Positions 25,592 through 35,503 are shown, counted from the first letter of the stretch. The stretch is 64,000 nt of DNA from Natrarchaeobaculum sulfurireducens (GCF_003430825.1 NZ_CP024047.1:2356001-2420000), one strand, 5' to 3'. The notes: a model not told the origin generated them from the letters alone. Numbers and translations: made by a program.

Positions 25592-26971
25592 ATGAGCGTC
25601 GACCTCGTCGTTCGGAACTGTACCGTCGTCACGCCCGCAGGGCGGGCTCCCGATTCCGGCCTCGCCGTCGAGGGTGGACGGATCGTGGCGCTGGGAGAAC
25701 CCGACTGTCTCCCCGACGGTGATCGGGTTCTCGACGCCGGCGGAAACGTCCTCGTCCCCGGTATCGTCGACTGCCACATCCACAATCGCGAACCCGGCCT
25801 CGAGTACAAAGAAGACTGGGAGTCCGCGACGCGGGCTGCGGCAGCCGGCGGCGTGACGACCGTCGTTGGGATGCCAAACACCGACCCTGTCATCGACCGG
25901 CCTGACAACCTCGAGTTGAAGTACGAACGCGGGGAGGCTACAGCGCACGTCGATTTTCAGAGCTACGTCGTCGTCACGAGCGAGAACCTCGAGTTGATTC
26001 CCGACCTCGATGCGGCCGGCGCGCTCGGCTACAAGATCTTCCTCGGCTCGACCGTCGGGGACGTGCCTCCGCCGAACGACGGCGAGATCATAGCGGCGAT
26101 GGAACGAATCCGCGAGACCGGCAAACGACTCGGATTCCACGAGGAAAACGGCGAGATCATCGACCACTACACCGAGCGCTTCCAGACCGAAGGCAAAAAC
26201 GACCCCATCGACCACTCCCACTCGCGGCCCGTGATCGCCGAACGGGAAGCCGTCGAGCGGATGATCACGTTCGCGGAGGAGACGGGCGTGAAGATCCACA
26301 TGTACCACGTCTCCTCCGGGTCGGCCGCCGAGGCCGTTTCCCGCGGGAAAGCTCGCGGCGTCGACGTGACCGCCGAGACCTGCCCACACTACCTCTGGTT
26401 CACCGAGGACGTCATGCGCGAGAAAGGGAATCCGGCGCGCATCCAGCCACCGATCCGGGACGCCGAGGAGCGTGCGAAACTCTGGGACGTGGGTATCGAC
26501 GACGGTGTTATCGACTGCATCGCCACCGATCACGCCCCACACACGCCCGAGGAGAAGAAGGTCGACGACCCGTTCGGCAACACCTGGGATGCCATCTCCG
26601 GATTCGTCGGCCTCGAGACCGAGATCCCCGTCATGCTCACGTTCGTCGACGAGGGCCGCCTGACGCTCGAAGAGTGGGTACACCGCCACTCGACCCGTCC
26701 AGCCCAGGTCTGGGGCATGTATCCCCAGAAAGGATCGTTGCAGGTCGGAACTGACGCCGACTTCACGATCGTCGACCCGGACCACGAGTGGACGCTCGAG
26801 GACGCCGACGCGTTGCACTCGAAAAACTGCGTAACGCCGTTCGAAGGCGAGACCTTTACCGGAAAGGCGGTCGCGACCGTCGTCCGTGGCGAGGTCGTCT
26901 ACGAGGACGGCGAGGTCGTCGGCGAACCGGGCTACGGCACGCGCGTCGACGTCGACGCCGACCCTGTCTGA
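25592..26971 (+). CDS. pyrC: Dihydroorotase, 459 aa
   Basis: Amidohydrolase signatures are complete: H62 and H64 in DCHIHNREPG, the carboxylated lysine K148 in GYKIFLGST, H239 (MYHVSSG), H266 (ETCPHYLWF) and the catalytic D313 in ATDHAPHTPEEK. It catalyses ring closure of carbamoyl aspartate in pyrimidine synthesis, in the cytoplasm. TATATGCG about 30 nt upstream and no SD support ATG 25592. It is convergent with pyrD, a partner of the same pathway. Allantoinase is less likely given that neighbour. Confidence 0.93.
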   Translation: MSVDLVVRNCTVVTPAGRAPDSGLAVEGGRIVALGEPDCLPDGDRVLDAGGNVLVPGIVDCHIHNREPGLEYKEDWESATRAAAAGGVTTVVGMPNTDPVIDRPDNLELKYERGEATAHVDFQSYVVVTSENLELIPDLDAAGALGYKIFLGSTVGDVPPPNDGEIIAAMERIRETGKRLGFHEENGEIIDHYTERFQTEGKNDPIDHSHSRPVIAEREAVERMITFAEETGVKIHMYHVSSGSAAEAVSRGKARGVDVTAETCPHYLWFTEDVMREKGNPARIQPPIRDAEERAKLWDVGIDDGVIDCIATDHAPHTPEEKKVDDPFGNTWDAISGFVGLETEIPVMLTFVDEGRLTLEEWVHRHSTRPAQVWGMYPQKGSLQVGTDADFTIVDPDHEWTLEDADALHSKNCVTPFEGETFTGKAVATVVRGEVVYEDGEVVGEPGYGTRVDVDADPV

Positions 26972-27031
26972 GGAAGCCTACCAGCGGCTCGAGACGATTT
27001 CGACGGCTTACTCGACATCCGCGCCGATAGT

Positions 27032-28102
27032 CTACTCGAGATCCGCGCCGACTGCCTCCTCGACCGACGAGAACCCGTCGCGCTCGAGCAACGTGACGAG
27101 CCCGCGATTGATTCGTTTCGCTGTCGACGGGCCGCCGTAGACGAACCCCGTATAGAGCTGGACGAGCGACGCCCCGGCCCGAATTTTTTCGTAGGCGCTC
27201 GCCGCCGAGTCGACGCCGCCGACGCCGACGATCGGCAGGTCGCCGTCGGTGTGTGCGGCGATCGTCCGGATCAGCTCGGTCGAACGAGCGTCGATCGGCT
27301 GGCCGCTCAGGCCGCCCCACTCCTCGCGATTCGGCGACTCGAGGTTCTCGCGGGTGGTCGAGGTGTTCGTCGCGACGATCCCGTCGAGGTCGAACTCACG
27401 AACGATGTCGACGAGGTCGAGGACCGACGACTCGGGGTCGTCAGGGCCGATCTTTACGAGGATCGGCACGTCGCGGTCGTTTTCGGCCTCGAGCGTCTCG
27501 AAGATCGCCTGCAAGTGTTCGGGAGAGGCCTCGTCGAACTCGTCGGGGGTATTCGGACAGGAGACGTTGACGACGACGTAGTCGGCGAACGGCGAGAGCC
27601 GATCGAAGACGCGCCGATAGTCCTCGATCGCCTCCGTCTCGCTCGAGGAGTTCATCTTGCCGATGTTGACGCCAAGCGGGATGTCGGGGACGCCGTCGGT
27701 CTCGAGGCGTTCTTTGACGCGCTCCATTCCCTGACCGTTGAAGCCCATGCGGTTGATCATCGCCTCGTCCTCGCGTAGGCGAAAGAGCCTGGGCCGCTCG
27801 TTGCCCGCCTGCGGGTACGGCGTGACGGTGCCGATCTCGACGAACCCGAAGCCCAGCGCGGAGAGCGCGTGGGTCACCTCGGCGTTCTTGTCGAAGCCGG
27901 CGGCGACCCCGACCGGGTTCGGGAATCGCGTGCCGAACAACTCGACCTCGAGTGCGGGGTGGTCATACCGATAGGCAGCCCGGAGCGCCCGTCGGGTGGG
28001 CCACGTCGACTGGGCCGCCCGGAGCGTTCGCTTGCCGAGGTCGTGGGCCGTCTCGGCGGGGAGTCTGAACGCGAGGGGGCGAACCCGCGAGTAGAGCGTC
28101 AT
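27032..28102 (-). CDS. pyrD: Dihydroorotate dehydrogenase (class-2-like), 356 aa
   Basis: PNPVGVAAGFDKNAEV, EIGTVTPYPQAGNERPRLFRL, NRMGFNGQGME and NIGKMNSS are the FMN/orotate site of membrane-associated, quinone-linked PyrD, and the N-terminal helical extension is present. At the catalytic base position the protein has NVSCPNTPDE, i.e. Cys (C182) where bacterial class 2 enzymes have Ser. It oxidises dihydroorotate to orotate. It ends 60 nt from the convergent pyrC. Confidence 0.93.
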   Translation of the reverse strand: MTLYSRVRPLAFRLPAETAHDLGKRTLRAAQSTWPTRRALRAAYRYDHPALEVELFGTRFPNPVGVAAGFDKNAEVTHALSALGFGFVEIGTVTPYPQAGNERPRLFRLREDEAMINRMGFNGQGMERVKERLETDGVPDIPLGVNIGKMNSSSETEAIEDYRRVFDRLSPFADYVVVNVSCPNTPDEFDEASPEHLQAIFETLEAENDRDVPILVKIGPDDPESSVLDLVDIVREFDLDGIVATNTSTTRENLESPNREEWGGLSGQPIDARSTELIRTIAAHTDGDLPIVGVGGVDSAASAYEKIRAGASLVQLYTGFVYGGPSTAKRINRGLVTLLERDGFSSVEEAVGADLE

Positions 28103-28309
28103 TGGCGGAGCGAAGGGAACGGAGGGCCCTAAACGTCTCGAAGCTGACTCGAGTCACATCGTCGACCGCGTCGAGAGGCCAAACGAGTCGCGACGACGAG
28201 TCGGCAACGCAGCCAGAAGGTATGGATTCTGGTTCGAAAGTCGAACAGACAGCCGGTTTTCCGGCGTCTCGAGCGACACGTTCATGCAACCTGGCGAGAA
28301 GGCGTACGT

Positions 28310-28756
28310 ATGTTGACCCGGCGGCAGGTACTGGCAACGGCGAGCGTCGGAGTCGGACTCGGTGGACTCGGCGTTGGGCTCTCCAGGGCCGTTCACCAGG
28401 GCACGGTGAACGAGAAGTGGATCCGAGGACACGACGATGACGGAACCGAAGTCGTCTACTCCGTGATCCACGACAGCATGAATGTCCCGTATGTCATCGA
28501 ATCACACGACGAGGTGGCGCTGTTCGACGGCCGGAGGGAACGACGTCCGACCATCGACGCCGAGACCCACGAAGAACTCGCCAACCGGTACGACGCGGTC
28601 GAGTACGGCCTCAACATCTGTGCGCGGGACGGACGACACGACTGCCGGGGTGGCGCCGTGAGCCGCGAGGCGTTCAACGCCGTTCAGGTCGGCGAAGAGG
28701 CCACCGTCGCTGTCGCCTCGAGCCGACTTCACCTGCTCCCGCTGGACGCCGACTGA
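28310..28756 (+). CDS. Putative Tat-exported small protein, 148 aa
   Basis: The N-terminus MLTRRQVLATASVGVGLGGLGVGL is a short twin-arginine-like signal. The mature part has no recognised domain but contains two cysteines in a short loop (NICARDGRHDCRG) and a probable beta structure. It is a single gene in a mostly housekeeping region. No function is assigned. Confidence 0.65.
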   Translation: MLTRRQVLATASVGVGLGGLGVGLSRAVHQGTVNEKWIRGHDDDGTEVVYSVIHDSMNVPYVIESHDEVALFDGRRERRPTIDAETHEELANRYDAVEYGLNICARDGRHDCRGGAVSREAFNAVQVGEEATVAVASSRLHLLPLDAD

Positions 28757-28793
28757 CGACGGCGACGATCCACCACCGGCTCGACGGTCGCGT

Positions 28794-30155
28794 CTACGAT
28801 GAGAGGTGCTCGAGGGCTGCGCTCACGTCCTCGACGGCGCGGAGGTCGTCGAGGGCCTCGAGGGCGGCGTTGGCGTCGACCCCGATCGGCGCGTTGGCCG
28901 CGCACATTCGGAACTTCTCGTGGAGTTCGTCGATCGTAAGCGGATCGTCGTGGGTCCCCGGCGGCTTCTCTTCGAACCGCTCGACGGTCTCGCCGTCGCG
29001 AGTCGTCACGGTGACCGTGGCTGCGTTCGAGTCGTAGGCGAGGTCATCGTCGACGACCAGCGTCGTGCGTTCGCGGACCGCCTGGACGCCGTCGTCGTCG
29101 ATCGCGTCGTCTTCGAAGGCAGCGAGGCCGACCGCGCGATGGGCGATAGCGTGGCCGATGACGTACGGCATCGAAAACTTCCCCTCGAGGCCGGTCGCTG
29201 GATCGTCGTGGTGTAAGGCGTCAGCAGCCGCCTGCGAGGCCGTGACGGCGATTCCGTCGATATCGGCTGGCTCGAGGTCGAACTCGTCGGCCACCCCGAT
29301 TGCGGCGTATATCGCCGCGTGGGTGTAATAACAGCAGGGATATTTCTTGACGTCGACGCCGTCCTCGAGCACCGACCAGCGTGAGCCAAGTTCGGGGAGG
29401 GCCTCGAGGTCCGGTTCGCCGTCCCCGCGATAGAGATCGAAGTAGCCGCGGTCGCCCTCAATCGCCGTCGGGTCGGCGCTCGCTCCTTCGGCGGCGAGGA
29501 GGGCTGCCGTCGTCCCGGAGCGGGCGGCCTGACCGGCGTGGAGCGGTTTCGTCGTCGAACCGAAGTTGCGCTTGAGGCCAGCGGGCATCGACGCGGCGAT
29601 CGAGAGCGCGTCGACCGTCTCCTCGACCGAGAACTCGAGGAGGTTCGCGACGGCCGCGGCGGCGCCGAACAGCCCGACGGTCGAGGTGGCGTGCCAGCCG
29701 CCCTCGTAGTGGCCGGGGCTGAGCGGCCGTGAGAGGTAGTTCTGGGTCTCGAAGCCGGCGACGTACGCCGTCAGGACGTCCCCGCCCGAGGCCCCCTCAC
29801 GCTCGGCGACGGCGAGCAGTGGCGCGACCATCGGGACACTCGGGTGGCCGTCCATCGCCGGGAGCGCCACGTCGTCGAAGTCGAGTGCGTGGCCCGCCGT
29901 TCCGTTGACGAACACCGCGTCGGATAGCGGCGCACGGTCCTCACGACCGAGAAGCGTCGTCTCGCCCGATCCAGCGGCCGCACCGCGCGCGCAGGTCGTC
30001 GCGTGGGTCCCGGCACCGGCGAGGGTGACGCCGACCGTGTCCAGAATCGCCCGTTCGGCTACGCGAATCGCCTCGTCCGGGACGTCGTCGACGGTAAGGT
30101 CGGCGACGAACCGGCCGAGCGCTTCCGTCACTCCGCTCGAGGTAGACTGTGTCAT
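28794..30155 (-). CDS. MmgE/PrpD family protein, 453 aa
   Basis: The family pattern is seen throughout: GTAGHALDFDD, GHPSVPMVAPLLAVAE, HATSTVGLFGAAAAVANLL, FGSTTKPLHAGQAARSG and KKYPCCYYTHAAI. PrpD dehydrates 2-methylcitrate; other members (aconitate decarboxylase, IDS-like) share the fold. The gene is divergent from acyl-CoA dehydrogenase-MaoC, suggesting a shared catabolic role, but no citrate synthase or lyase gene is nearby. Confidence 0.9.
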   Translation of the reverse strand: MTQSTSSGVTEALGRFVADLTVDDVPDEAIRVAERAILDTVGVTLAGAGTHATTCARGAAAGSGETTLLGREDRAPLSDAVFVNGTAGHALDFDDVALPAMDGHPSVPMVAPLLAVAEREGASGGDVLTAYVAGFETQNYLSRPLSPGHYEGGWHATSTVGLFGAAAAVANLLEFSVEETVDALSIAASMPAGLKRNFGSTTKPLHAGQAARSGTTAALLAAEGASADPTAIEGDRGYFDLYRGDGEPDLEALPELGSRWSVLEDGVDVKKYPCCYYTHAAIYAAIGVADEFDLEPADIDGIAVTASQAAADALHHDDPATGLEGKFSMPYVIGHAIAHRAVGLAAFEDDAIDDDGVQAVRERTTLVVDDDLAYDSNAATVTVTTRDGETVERFEEKPPGTHDDPLTIDELHEKFRMCAANAPIGVDANAALEALDDLRAVEDVSAALEHLSS

Positions 30156-30306
30156 CTAGTGGCTTGGGTATCGAACGTACCGATAGATTATGATACCGAT
30201 CAGACCGACCGGTGAAGAAGCGGTACCCCCTTCATTGCACCGGCCCGACGTCACGTGGATAACCGCATTCTCCACCATTTACAATGTGTGATGCAGAGTC
30301 ACTGCT

Positions 30307-31557
30307 ATGGAGTACCACGACACCGAGAAGGCGAAAGCAGTCGCGAGCCGGGTCGAGGCGTTCATGGACGAGGTCGTGATCCCTCGAGAGCGCGAGGCCT
30401 TAGCGACGGGCGAACCGATTACCACAGACGAGATCGAGGACCTCTGGGAACAGGCCAAAGCACGGGACCTGTTCGCGCCGCAGGTACCCGAGGAGTACGG
30501 CGGCCAGGGACTCGGCTTTCGGGATATGTTGCCGTCGTTCGAACAGGTCGGTCGATCGCTGATCGGCGCGCTGGCGATCCGGGCGAACGCCCCACAGGAG
30601 GGGAACATGCACACCTTAGAGATGGTCGGCACCGACGAACAGAAAGAGAAATGGCTGCGCCCGCTCGTCCAGGGGGAGTTGACCTCCGCGTTCGCGATGA
30701 CCGAGCCCCGCCAGGGTGGCGGCTCCGACCCCAAAATGCTCCAGAGTACGGCCGTCAAAGACGGAGACGAGTGGGTGATCAACGCCCACAAGTGGTGGAC
30801 CTCCGACGGCCTCGAGGCCGACTTCTATCTCGTGATGGCCCGGACGGACGTAGAGGCCCACCCATACGCGGGGACGTCGATCATCCTCGTCCCGCGGGAA
30901 GCCGACGGCGTCGAGGTCGTCCGCAACGTTCCCCACCTCGGCGGTCACGGCATCACCGAACGGACTGGCGGTCACGCGGAGGTGAAGTTCGAGAACGTCC
31001 GCGTCCCCGTCGAGAACACGATCGGCGAGGAAAACGCTGGATTCCGTATCGCCCAGCTTCGCCTCGGTGGCGGTCGACTCACCCACTGCATGCGCTATTC
31101 GGGGATGGCCCAGCGCTCACTCGAGGTCGCGAAGGCGTACCTCACCGAACGCGAGGGCTTCGGCGACTCGCTCGCCGAGAAACAGGCACTTCGGCATCGG
31201 ATCGCCGACGCCGAGACGCGGCTGCACGCCGCCCGCTGTATGGTTCGCCACGCCGCCCGCGAACTCGACGAGAGCGACGCCCGGATCGAGGTCGCGATGG
31301 CGAAAATGTACACCGCAAACGTCACCAACGACGCGATCGACCTCGCGTTGCAGTGTTGTGGCGGCAACGGCATCGGAAAGGACCTCCCGGTCGCACACTT
31401 CTACGAGCACGTCCGTGCGTTCCGGCTCGTCGACGGCGCAGACGAGGTTCACCGCCGGACGATCGCGCGCTGGGCGTTCGACGACGTCGACACGAGCGAG
31501 GTCGAAAACGCCCTCGAGTTCGACGAGGAGCTCCGCATCGACGCCCTCGAGCGGTGA
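30307..31557 (+). CDS. Acyl-CoA dehydrogenase, 416 aa
   Basis: FAD-dependent family signs include AMTEPRQGGGSDP, VINAHKWWTSDG, CCGGNGIGKDLPVAHFYEHVRAFRLVDGADEVHRRTIAR. It oxidises acyl-CoA to enoyl-CoA. It is translationally coupled to the MaoC-type hydratase (GTGA overlap at 31554), so the pair would carry out dehydrogenation and hydration of one acyl-CoA. Chain length or branching cannot be read from sequence. Confidence 0.92.
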   Translation: MEYHDTEKAKAVASRVEAFMDEVVIPREREALATGEPITTDEIEDLWEQAKARDLFAPQVPEEYGGQGLGFRDMLPSFEQVGRSLIGALAIRANAPQEGNMHTLEMVGTDEQKEKWLRPLVQGELTSAFAMTEPRQGGGSDPKMLQSTAVKDGDEWVINAHKWWTSDGLEADFYLVMARTDVEAHPYAGTSIILVPREADGVEVVRNVPHLGGHGITERTGGHAEVKFENVRVPVENTIGEENAGFRIAQLRLGGGRLTHCMRYSGMAQRSLEVAKAYLTEREGFGDSLAEKQALRHRIADAETRLHAARCMVRHAARELDESDARIEVAMAKMYTANVTNDAIDLALQCCGGNGIGKDLPVAHFYEHVRAFRLVDGADEVHRRTIARWAFDDVDTSEVENALEFDEELRIDALER

Positions 31558-32564
31558 TCGACGTGCCGAGCAAATCGTTGTCCGAACTCGAGGCGCTCGT
31601 CGGTGACTCCCGTGAGACTGTCGCGGGGTTTCACGTTGAGCGCGGTAAAGTCGCGGAGTTCACCCGCGCGATCACCGACTCGAACCCGATCTATCACGAC
31701 GTGGACGCCGCCCGCGAGGTCGGACACGAACGGATTCCCGCACCGCTTACGTACGCACGTGTCAGTCGGTTTCCCCGGTATCAGACGGCGGAAGGCGACC
31801 TCTACGGCTTCGATCTCGGATTTCAACTCGAGTACGTCCTCCACGGCGAGCAGCGCTATGAGTACGAACGCCCGCTTTCCGTCGGCGACGAGTTGTCGGG
31901 AACGACGACGCTGACTAACGTCTTCCAGCGCAACGGCGGCCGTGCGGGCACGATGACGTTCGCCGTCCTCGAGACCCAGTATCGGGATCGAGAGGGCGAG
32001 CTGGTGCTCACCGATCGGGCCACCGTGATCGAGACCGAGGGGGCCGTCGACGGCGATGCAGACGCAGACGTAGATGCGGACGCGAACGAATCTGGAGAGG
32101 ACGACCGGGCGAAGCCGACCGACGACTCGTCGGTATCCACATCGGAATCGGTCGATCCCGTTCGGTCCACCGCGGACGTTTCGGTGGGCGATCCTGGACC
32201 AAGGATCGTGGTTTCTGACCTCGAGCGTCGACACTTCGTCCAGTATGCCGGCGCGAGCGGCGACTTCAATCCGATCCACTACGACGAGCCTTACGCCCGC
32301 GCCGCGGGGAACCCGAGCGTCTTCGGCCAGGGGATGTTCACCGCTGGCATCGCCTCGCGCGTCGTCACCGACTGGGTCGGCCTCGAGGCCGTCGACACCT
32401 TCGACGTCCGATTCCAGTCGCGTGTCTTCCCCGGCGAGGACGTAATCGCTGACGGCGAGGTCACCGCAGTCGAGGCCGACACCGTCACCGTCGACCTCGA
32501 GGCGCGGACCGACAGCGGTGAAACACTGCTTTCCGGAACGGCGACCGCGACGCTCCCTGAGTGA
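31554..32564 (+). CDS. Two-domain MaoC-type hydratase, 336 aa
   Basis: The N-terminal half is a FAS1-type dehydratase domain (FTRAITDSNPIYHDVDAAREVGHERIPAPLTY) and the C-terminal half a MaoC hot-dog with the hydratase-2 motif GDFNPIHYDEPYARAAG. An acidic linker of about 45 residues (rich in D, S, T) joins them. The GTG at 31554 overlaps the TGA of the dehydrogenase; a GTG at 31563 is the alternative. The enzyme would hydrate an enoyl-CoA. Confidence 0.88.
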   Translation: MIDVPSKSLSELEALVGDSRETVAGFHVERGKVAEFTRAITDSNPIYHDVDAAREVGHERIPAPLTYARVSRFPRYQTAEGDLYGFDLGFQLEYVLHGEQRYEYERPLSVGDELSGTTTLTNVFQRNGGRAGTMTFAVLETQYRDREGELVLTDRATVIETEGAVDGDADADVDADANESGEDDRAKPTDDSSVSTSESVDPVRSTADVSVGDPGPRIVVSDLERRHFVQYAGASGDFNPIHYDEPYARAAGNPSVFGQGMFTAGIASRVVTDWVGLEAVDTFDVRFQSRVFPGEDVIADGEVTAVEADTVTVDLEARTDSGETLLSGTATATLPE

Positions 32565-32588
32565 CCATCCCCCACAGTCTGTGTCTCC

Positions 32589-33425
32589 TCAGTCCGACGC
32601 GTCGATCGTCGTTGGGACCCGTTCTTCGAGTCGACGTTTCGTCTCAGGGTCGTGTGCCGGCAGGTAGACGACTCGCTCACGCTCGAGGAGCCGTCGGATC
32701 TTCCTGGCGCTCTGTCGGCTCGTTCGCCCGTCGAGGGCGATTCCAACGACGTCGTCTTCGAGCAGTTGTGACTCGGTGAACGTGACGTCACCGGCGAGAC
32801 AGAGCAGGGCCTCTTCCTCACGGACGAGAACAGACTGGTGGCCCGGCGTGTGTCCAGGCGTCGGGACGACGAGCACGTCGCCGGCGTCGGTGAGCCGGTG
32901 GCTCGACTCGAAGGGGCCGAACGGGCCACCGTCGTAGGTGAGACGCATCGGCTCGAGGTCGTCCGGCCAGCGGTGAACCGACGAACCAAGCGGCAACAGT
33001 CGGTGTGCCAGATACTCCCGGCGAGAGACGAGCACGTCTGCGTTCGGGAACGCTCCGACGGCTCCCGCGTGATCGAAATGCAGGTGTGTCAAGATCACGG
33101 TCGACACCTCTCCGGGATCGATGCCGACCGCTTCGAGCTGGCTGGCGAGTTCGTCGGCCGGCTCGAGGTCGAGGCCGTCGCGGTCGACGAGCACTCGCGC
33201 ACCGAGGTCGACGGCTCGCGGCTCGAAGACGTCGGTCGTCTCGCCAACGTCAACGACGATCACGCCTTCGGGATGCTCGATCGCGAAACAGAAGATGGGC
33301 GCGGGCTCGAGCTGGCTGTCGTCGCACCAGACGTCGAGGTATCGCCCCGGAAGCGTCCGACGGCGAGCGCTGACGTGACGGTTCGGAAGCGACAGCCGGC
33401 CGACCGAGAGCGCGTGGATCTTCAC
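32589..33425 (-). CDS. MBL-fold metallo-hydrolase (lactonase-like), 278 aa
   Basis: LTHLHFDHAGAVG supplies the HxHxDH zinc motif; VPTPGHTPGHQSVLV and LCLAGDVTF give the later His and Asp. The layout is that of AHL-lactonase-like hydrolases. The GTG at 33425 (VKIHALSVGRLSLP) is the likely start. The substrate is unknown. It is convergent with the MaoC gene and divergent from uspA. Confidence 0.88.
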   Translation of the reverse strand: MKIHALSVGRLSLPNRHVSARRRTLPGRYLDVWCDDSQLEPAPIFCFAIEHPEGVIVVDVGETTDVFEPRAVDLGARVLVDRDGLDLEPADELASQLEAVGIDPGEVSTVILTHLHFDHAGAVGAFPNADVLVSRREYLAHRLLPLGSSVHRWPDDLEPMRLTYDGGPFGPFESSHRLTDAGDVLVVPTPGHTPGHQSVLVREEEALLCLAGDVTFTESQLLEDDVVGIALDGRTSRQSARKIRRLLERERVVYLPAHDPETKRRLEERVPTTIDASD

Positions 33426-33489
33426 GGGTCGGTCCTCCCAACGCGGGAAACCGTCTTGAGGCTCATGGTCGAAGTGGCGACCAGAGCGC

Positions 33490-33891
33490 ATGTACGATGC
33501 AATCTTGGTCCCGACCGACGGACGAGAGAACACCGACCGGGCGATCCAGGAAGCGATCGAACTCGCGAACGTCCACGAGGCCACCTTACACACACTGTAC
33601 GTGATCAACTCCGCCGAGATCGCACCGGGAATGGACTTCGACGACCTCGAGCCGATCGGCGAGGAGGCCGTCGAATACGTCGCCAAGCGGGCCGCCGAGG
33701 CGGGCCTCGAGAACGTCGACACGAACGTCCGCCACGGACTTCGCCATCAGGCGATCCTGGACTACGCCGACGAACACGACATCGACCTGATCGTGATGGG
33801 GAGAAATCGCGGCCTCGAGCGGTTCCTGCGCTCGAGCGTCTCCGACCGTGTCACAGAGCGCGCTTCGACGCCGGTGCTCGTCGTCGAGTGA
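33490..33891 (+). CDS. Universal stress protein family, 133 aa
   Basis: ILVPTDGRENTDRAIQEAIELA at the start and the C-terminal IVMGRNRGLERFLRSSVSDRVTERASTPVLVVE are the UspA fold. The usual G-x2-G-x9-G-(S/T) nucleotide loop is altered (second glycine replaced in RSSV), so ATP binding is uncertain. It is a single gene. Confidence 0.88.
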   Translation: MYDAILVPTDGRENTDRAIQEAIELANVHEATLHTLYVINSAEIAPGMDFDDLEPIGEEAVEYVAKRAAEAGLENVDTNVRHGLRHQAILDYADEHDIDLIVMGRNRGLERFLRSSVSDRVTERASTPVLVVE

Positions 33892-33991
33892 GTCGACTGG
33901 TGGGCCCTACCGGCTGTCGAACCGAAACCGGTGCCCCCTGCCGCCTCGAGAAGGGCTTTTTCGCGACCACGATTAGTCCGAGCCGGTTCCC

Positions 33992-35503
33992 GTGGCTCGC
34001 GTCCCCAACCCGATCCGGCTCAGCATCTGGTGGATCGGGCGTGTACTCGCCAGAGTTGGCCTGATCGGCCTCGAGCGAGCGCGCCGGACGGCGGATCTGG
34101 CGTGGCCACGGATCGTCACCGGGCTGGCCCGAATGTCGAAAAGCGCCGTCGACGTCGCGATGGTCGGCATTGCTGTCGGGCCGGCTGCTATCGCCGGTGT
34201 CGGTTTCGCAACCCCGTACTGGGGGCTTGCGTTCACCGTCGGCGGCGGCGTCGCTGGCGGAACGATCGCGCTCGTCTCCCAGCGCTTCGGCGCGGAGGCG
34301 TACGACCAGCTCGGCCAGGCCGTCCGCTCGAGCGTCGTCCTCGTGCTCGCGTTGACTCTGCCGATCACGGCCGTGTTCTGGTACTATCCACACGCGTTGA
34401 TCTCGCTCGTCAGCAACGATCCGGAGGCGATCGCCTATGGGGCGGCGTACCTCCAGCTGGTCGGCCTCGGGATCCCGTTCGCCGGGCTGAACCTGATCGG
34501 CAGCCGCACGTTCGTCGGCATGGACGACGCCTGGACGCCGATGGTCGTTCGCGCGGGCGGCGCTGGCGCCAACATCCTGCTCAACGCCGTGCTTATCTTC
34601 GGGCTGGACATGGGCGTCGTCGGTGCGGCACTCGGAACCGTACTGGCGAACGTGGTCGTAACGGCGGCGTTCGCGGCCGGCCTCGGAGCCGGGCGACTCC
34701 CCAGAATGGGTGCGTTCCCGACCAGCGTCGATCCCGCGGGACGGTATCTCCACGGGGAGACACTGCGAGACCTGACCACAATCGGGCTGCCCGTCCTCGG
34801 GACGCGGTTCGTCTGGACGGTCGCGGAGTTTCCCATGCTCGCGATCGTCGACGTCTTCGGTCAGGATACCGTCGCCGCCTACGTCATCGCCCGTCGAATC
34901 TGGGGGCTGATGAACACGCCCGGCTGGGGATTCGGGCTCGCCGCCTCGAGTCTCGTCGGTCAGGAACTCGGCACCGGTTCCGAGGATCGCGCCGAGACGT
35001 ACGGGCGCGAGATCGTTCGATTCTCTGTCGCCACCTACCTCGTCGCGGCTGGAGTCGTCGCGGTCTTCGCCGAACCCATCGTCCTCGGGTTCGCCGACGA
35101 CCCGGCTGACCTCTCGGTACCGATCGCCGTCTCGCTCGTGCATGCGGCCTGTCTCGCCGTTCTCTTCCAGGGCGTCTCGACGACCGCAGCCGGTGCGCTC
35201 GAGGCCAGCGGCGACACCCGGTGGCCGTTCTACAGCCAGTTGCTGGGAATGTTCGGGCTCGCGATCCCGCTTGCGTACCTCGGCGCTGTCGGGCTCGCCG
35301 TTCCATCGCCCGGGACGGTGCCGATCGTCGGCGTCGTCGTCCCCGGAGTGACGATTCCGCCGCTCGGACTGTGGGGGCTGTATCTGGCCTTCCTCGCCGA
35401 GACGGCGGTCCCGGCGGTCATCAACTACTCCCGGTTCGCGACTGGCCGGTGGAAAGTGATTAGCCGCGACTATCGGCCCGAGCCGAGCGAAGCCGACGAC
35501 TAA
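33992..35503 (+). CDS. MATE family efflux transporter, 503 aa
   Basis: Twelve or so hydrophobic segments in two halves; the first half includes AMVGIAVGPAAIAGVGFATPYW and GGGVAGGTIALVSQRFGAE, the second TIGLPVLGTRFVWTVAEFPML and AAGALEASGDTRWPFYSQ. This is the NorM/DinF-type multidrug and toxin extruder pattern. The start is a GTG at 33992. The substrate is unknown. Confidence 0.92.
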   Translation: MARVPNPIRLSIWWIGRVLARVGLIGLERARRTADLAWPRIVTGLARMSKSAVDVAMVGIAVGPAAIAGVGFATPYWGLAFTVGGGVAGGTIALVSQRFGAEAYDQLGQAVRSSVVLVLALTLPITAVFWYYPHALISLVSNDPEAIAYGAAYLQLVGLGIPFAGLNLIGSRTFVGMDDAWTPMVVRAGGAGANILLNAVLIFGLDMGVVGAALGTVLANVVVTAAFAAGLGAGRLPRMGAFPTSVDPAGRYLHGETLRDLTTIGLPVLGTRFVWTVAEFPMLAIVDVFGQDTVAAYVIARRIWGLMNTPGWGFGLAASSLVGQELGTGSEDRAETYGREIVRFSVATYLVAAGVVAVFAEPIVLGFADDPADLSVPIAVSLVHAACLAVLFQGVSTTAAGALEASGDTRWPFYSQLLGMFGLAIPLAYLGAVGLAVPSPGTVPIVGVVVPGVTIPPLGLWGLYLAFLAETAVPAVINYSRFATGRWKVISRDYRPEPSEADD

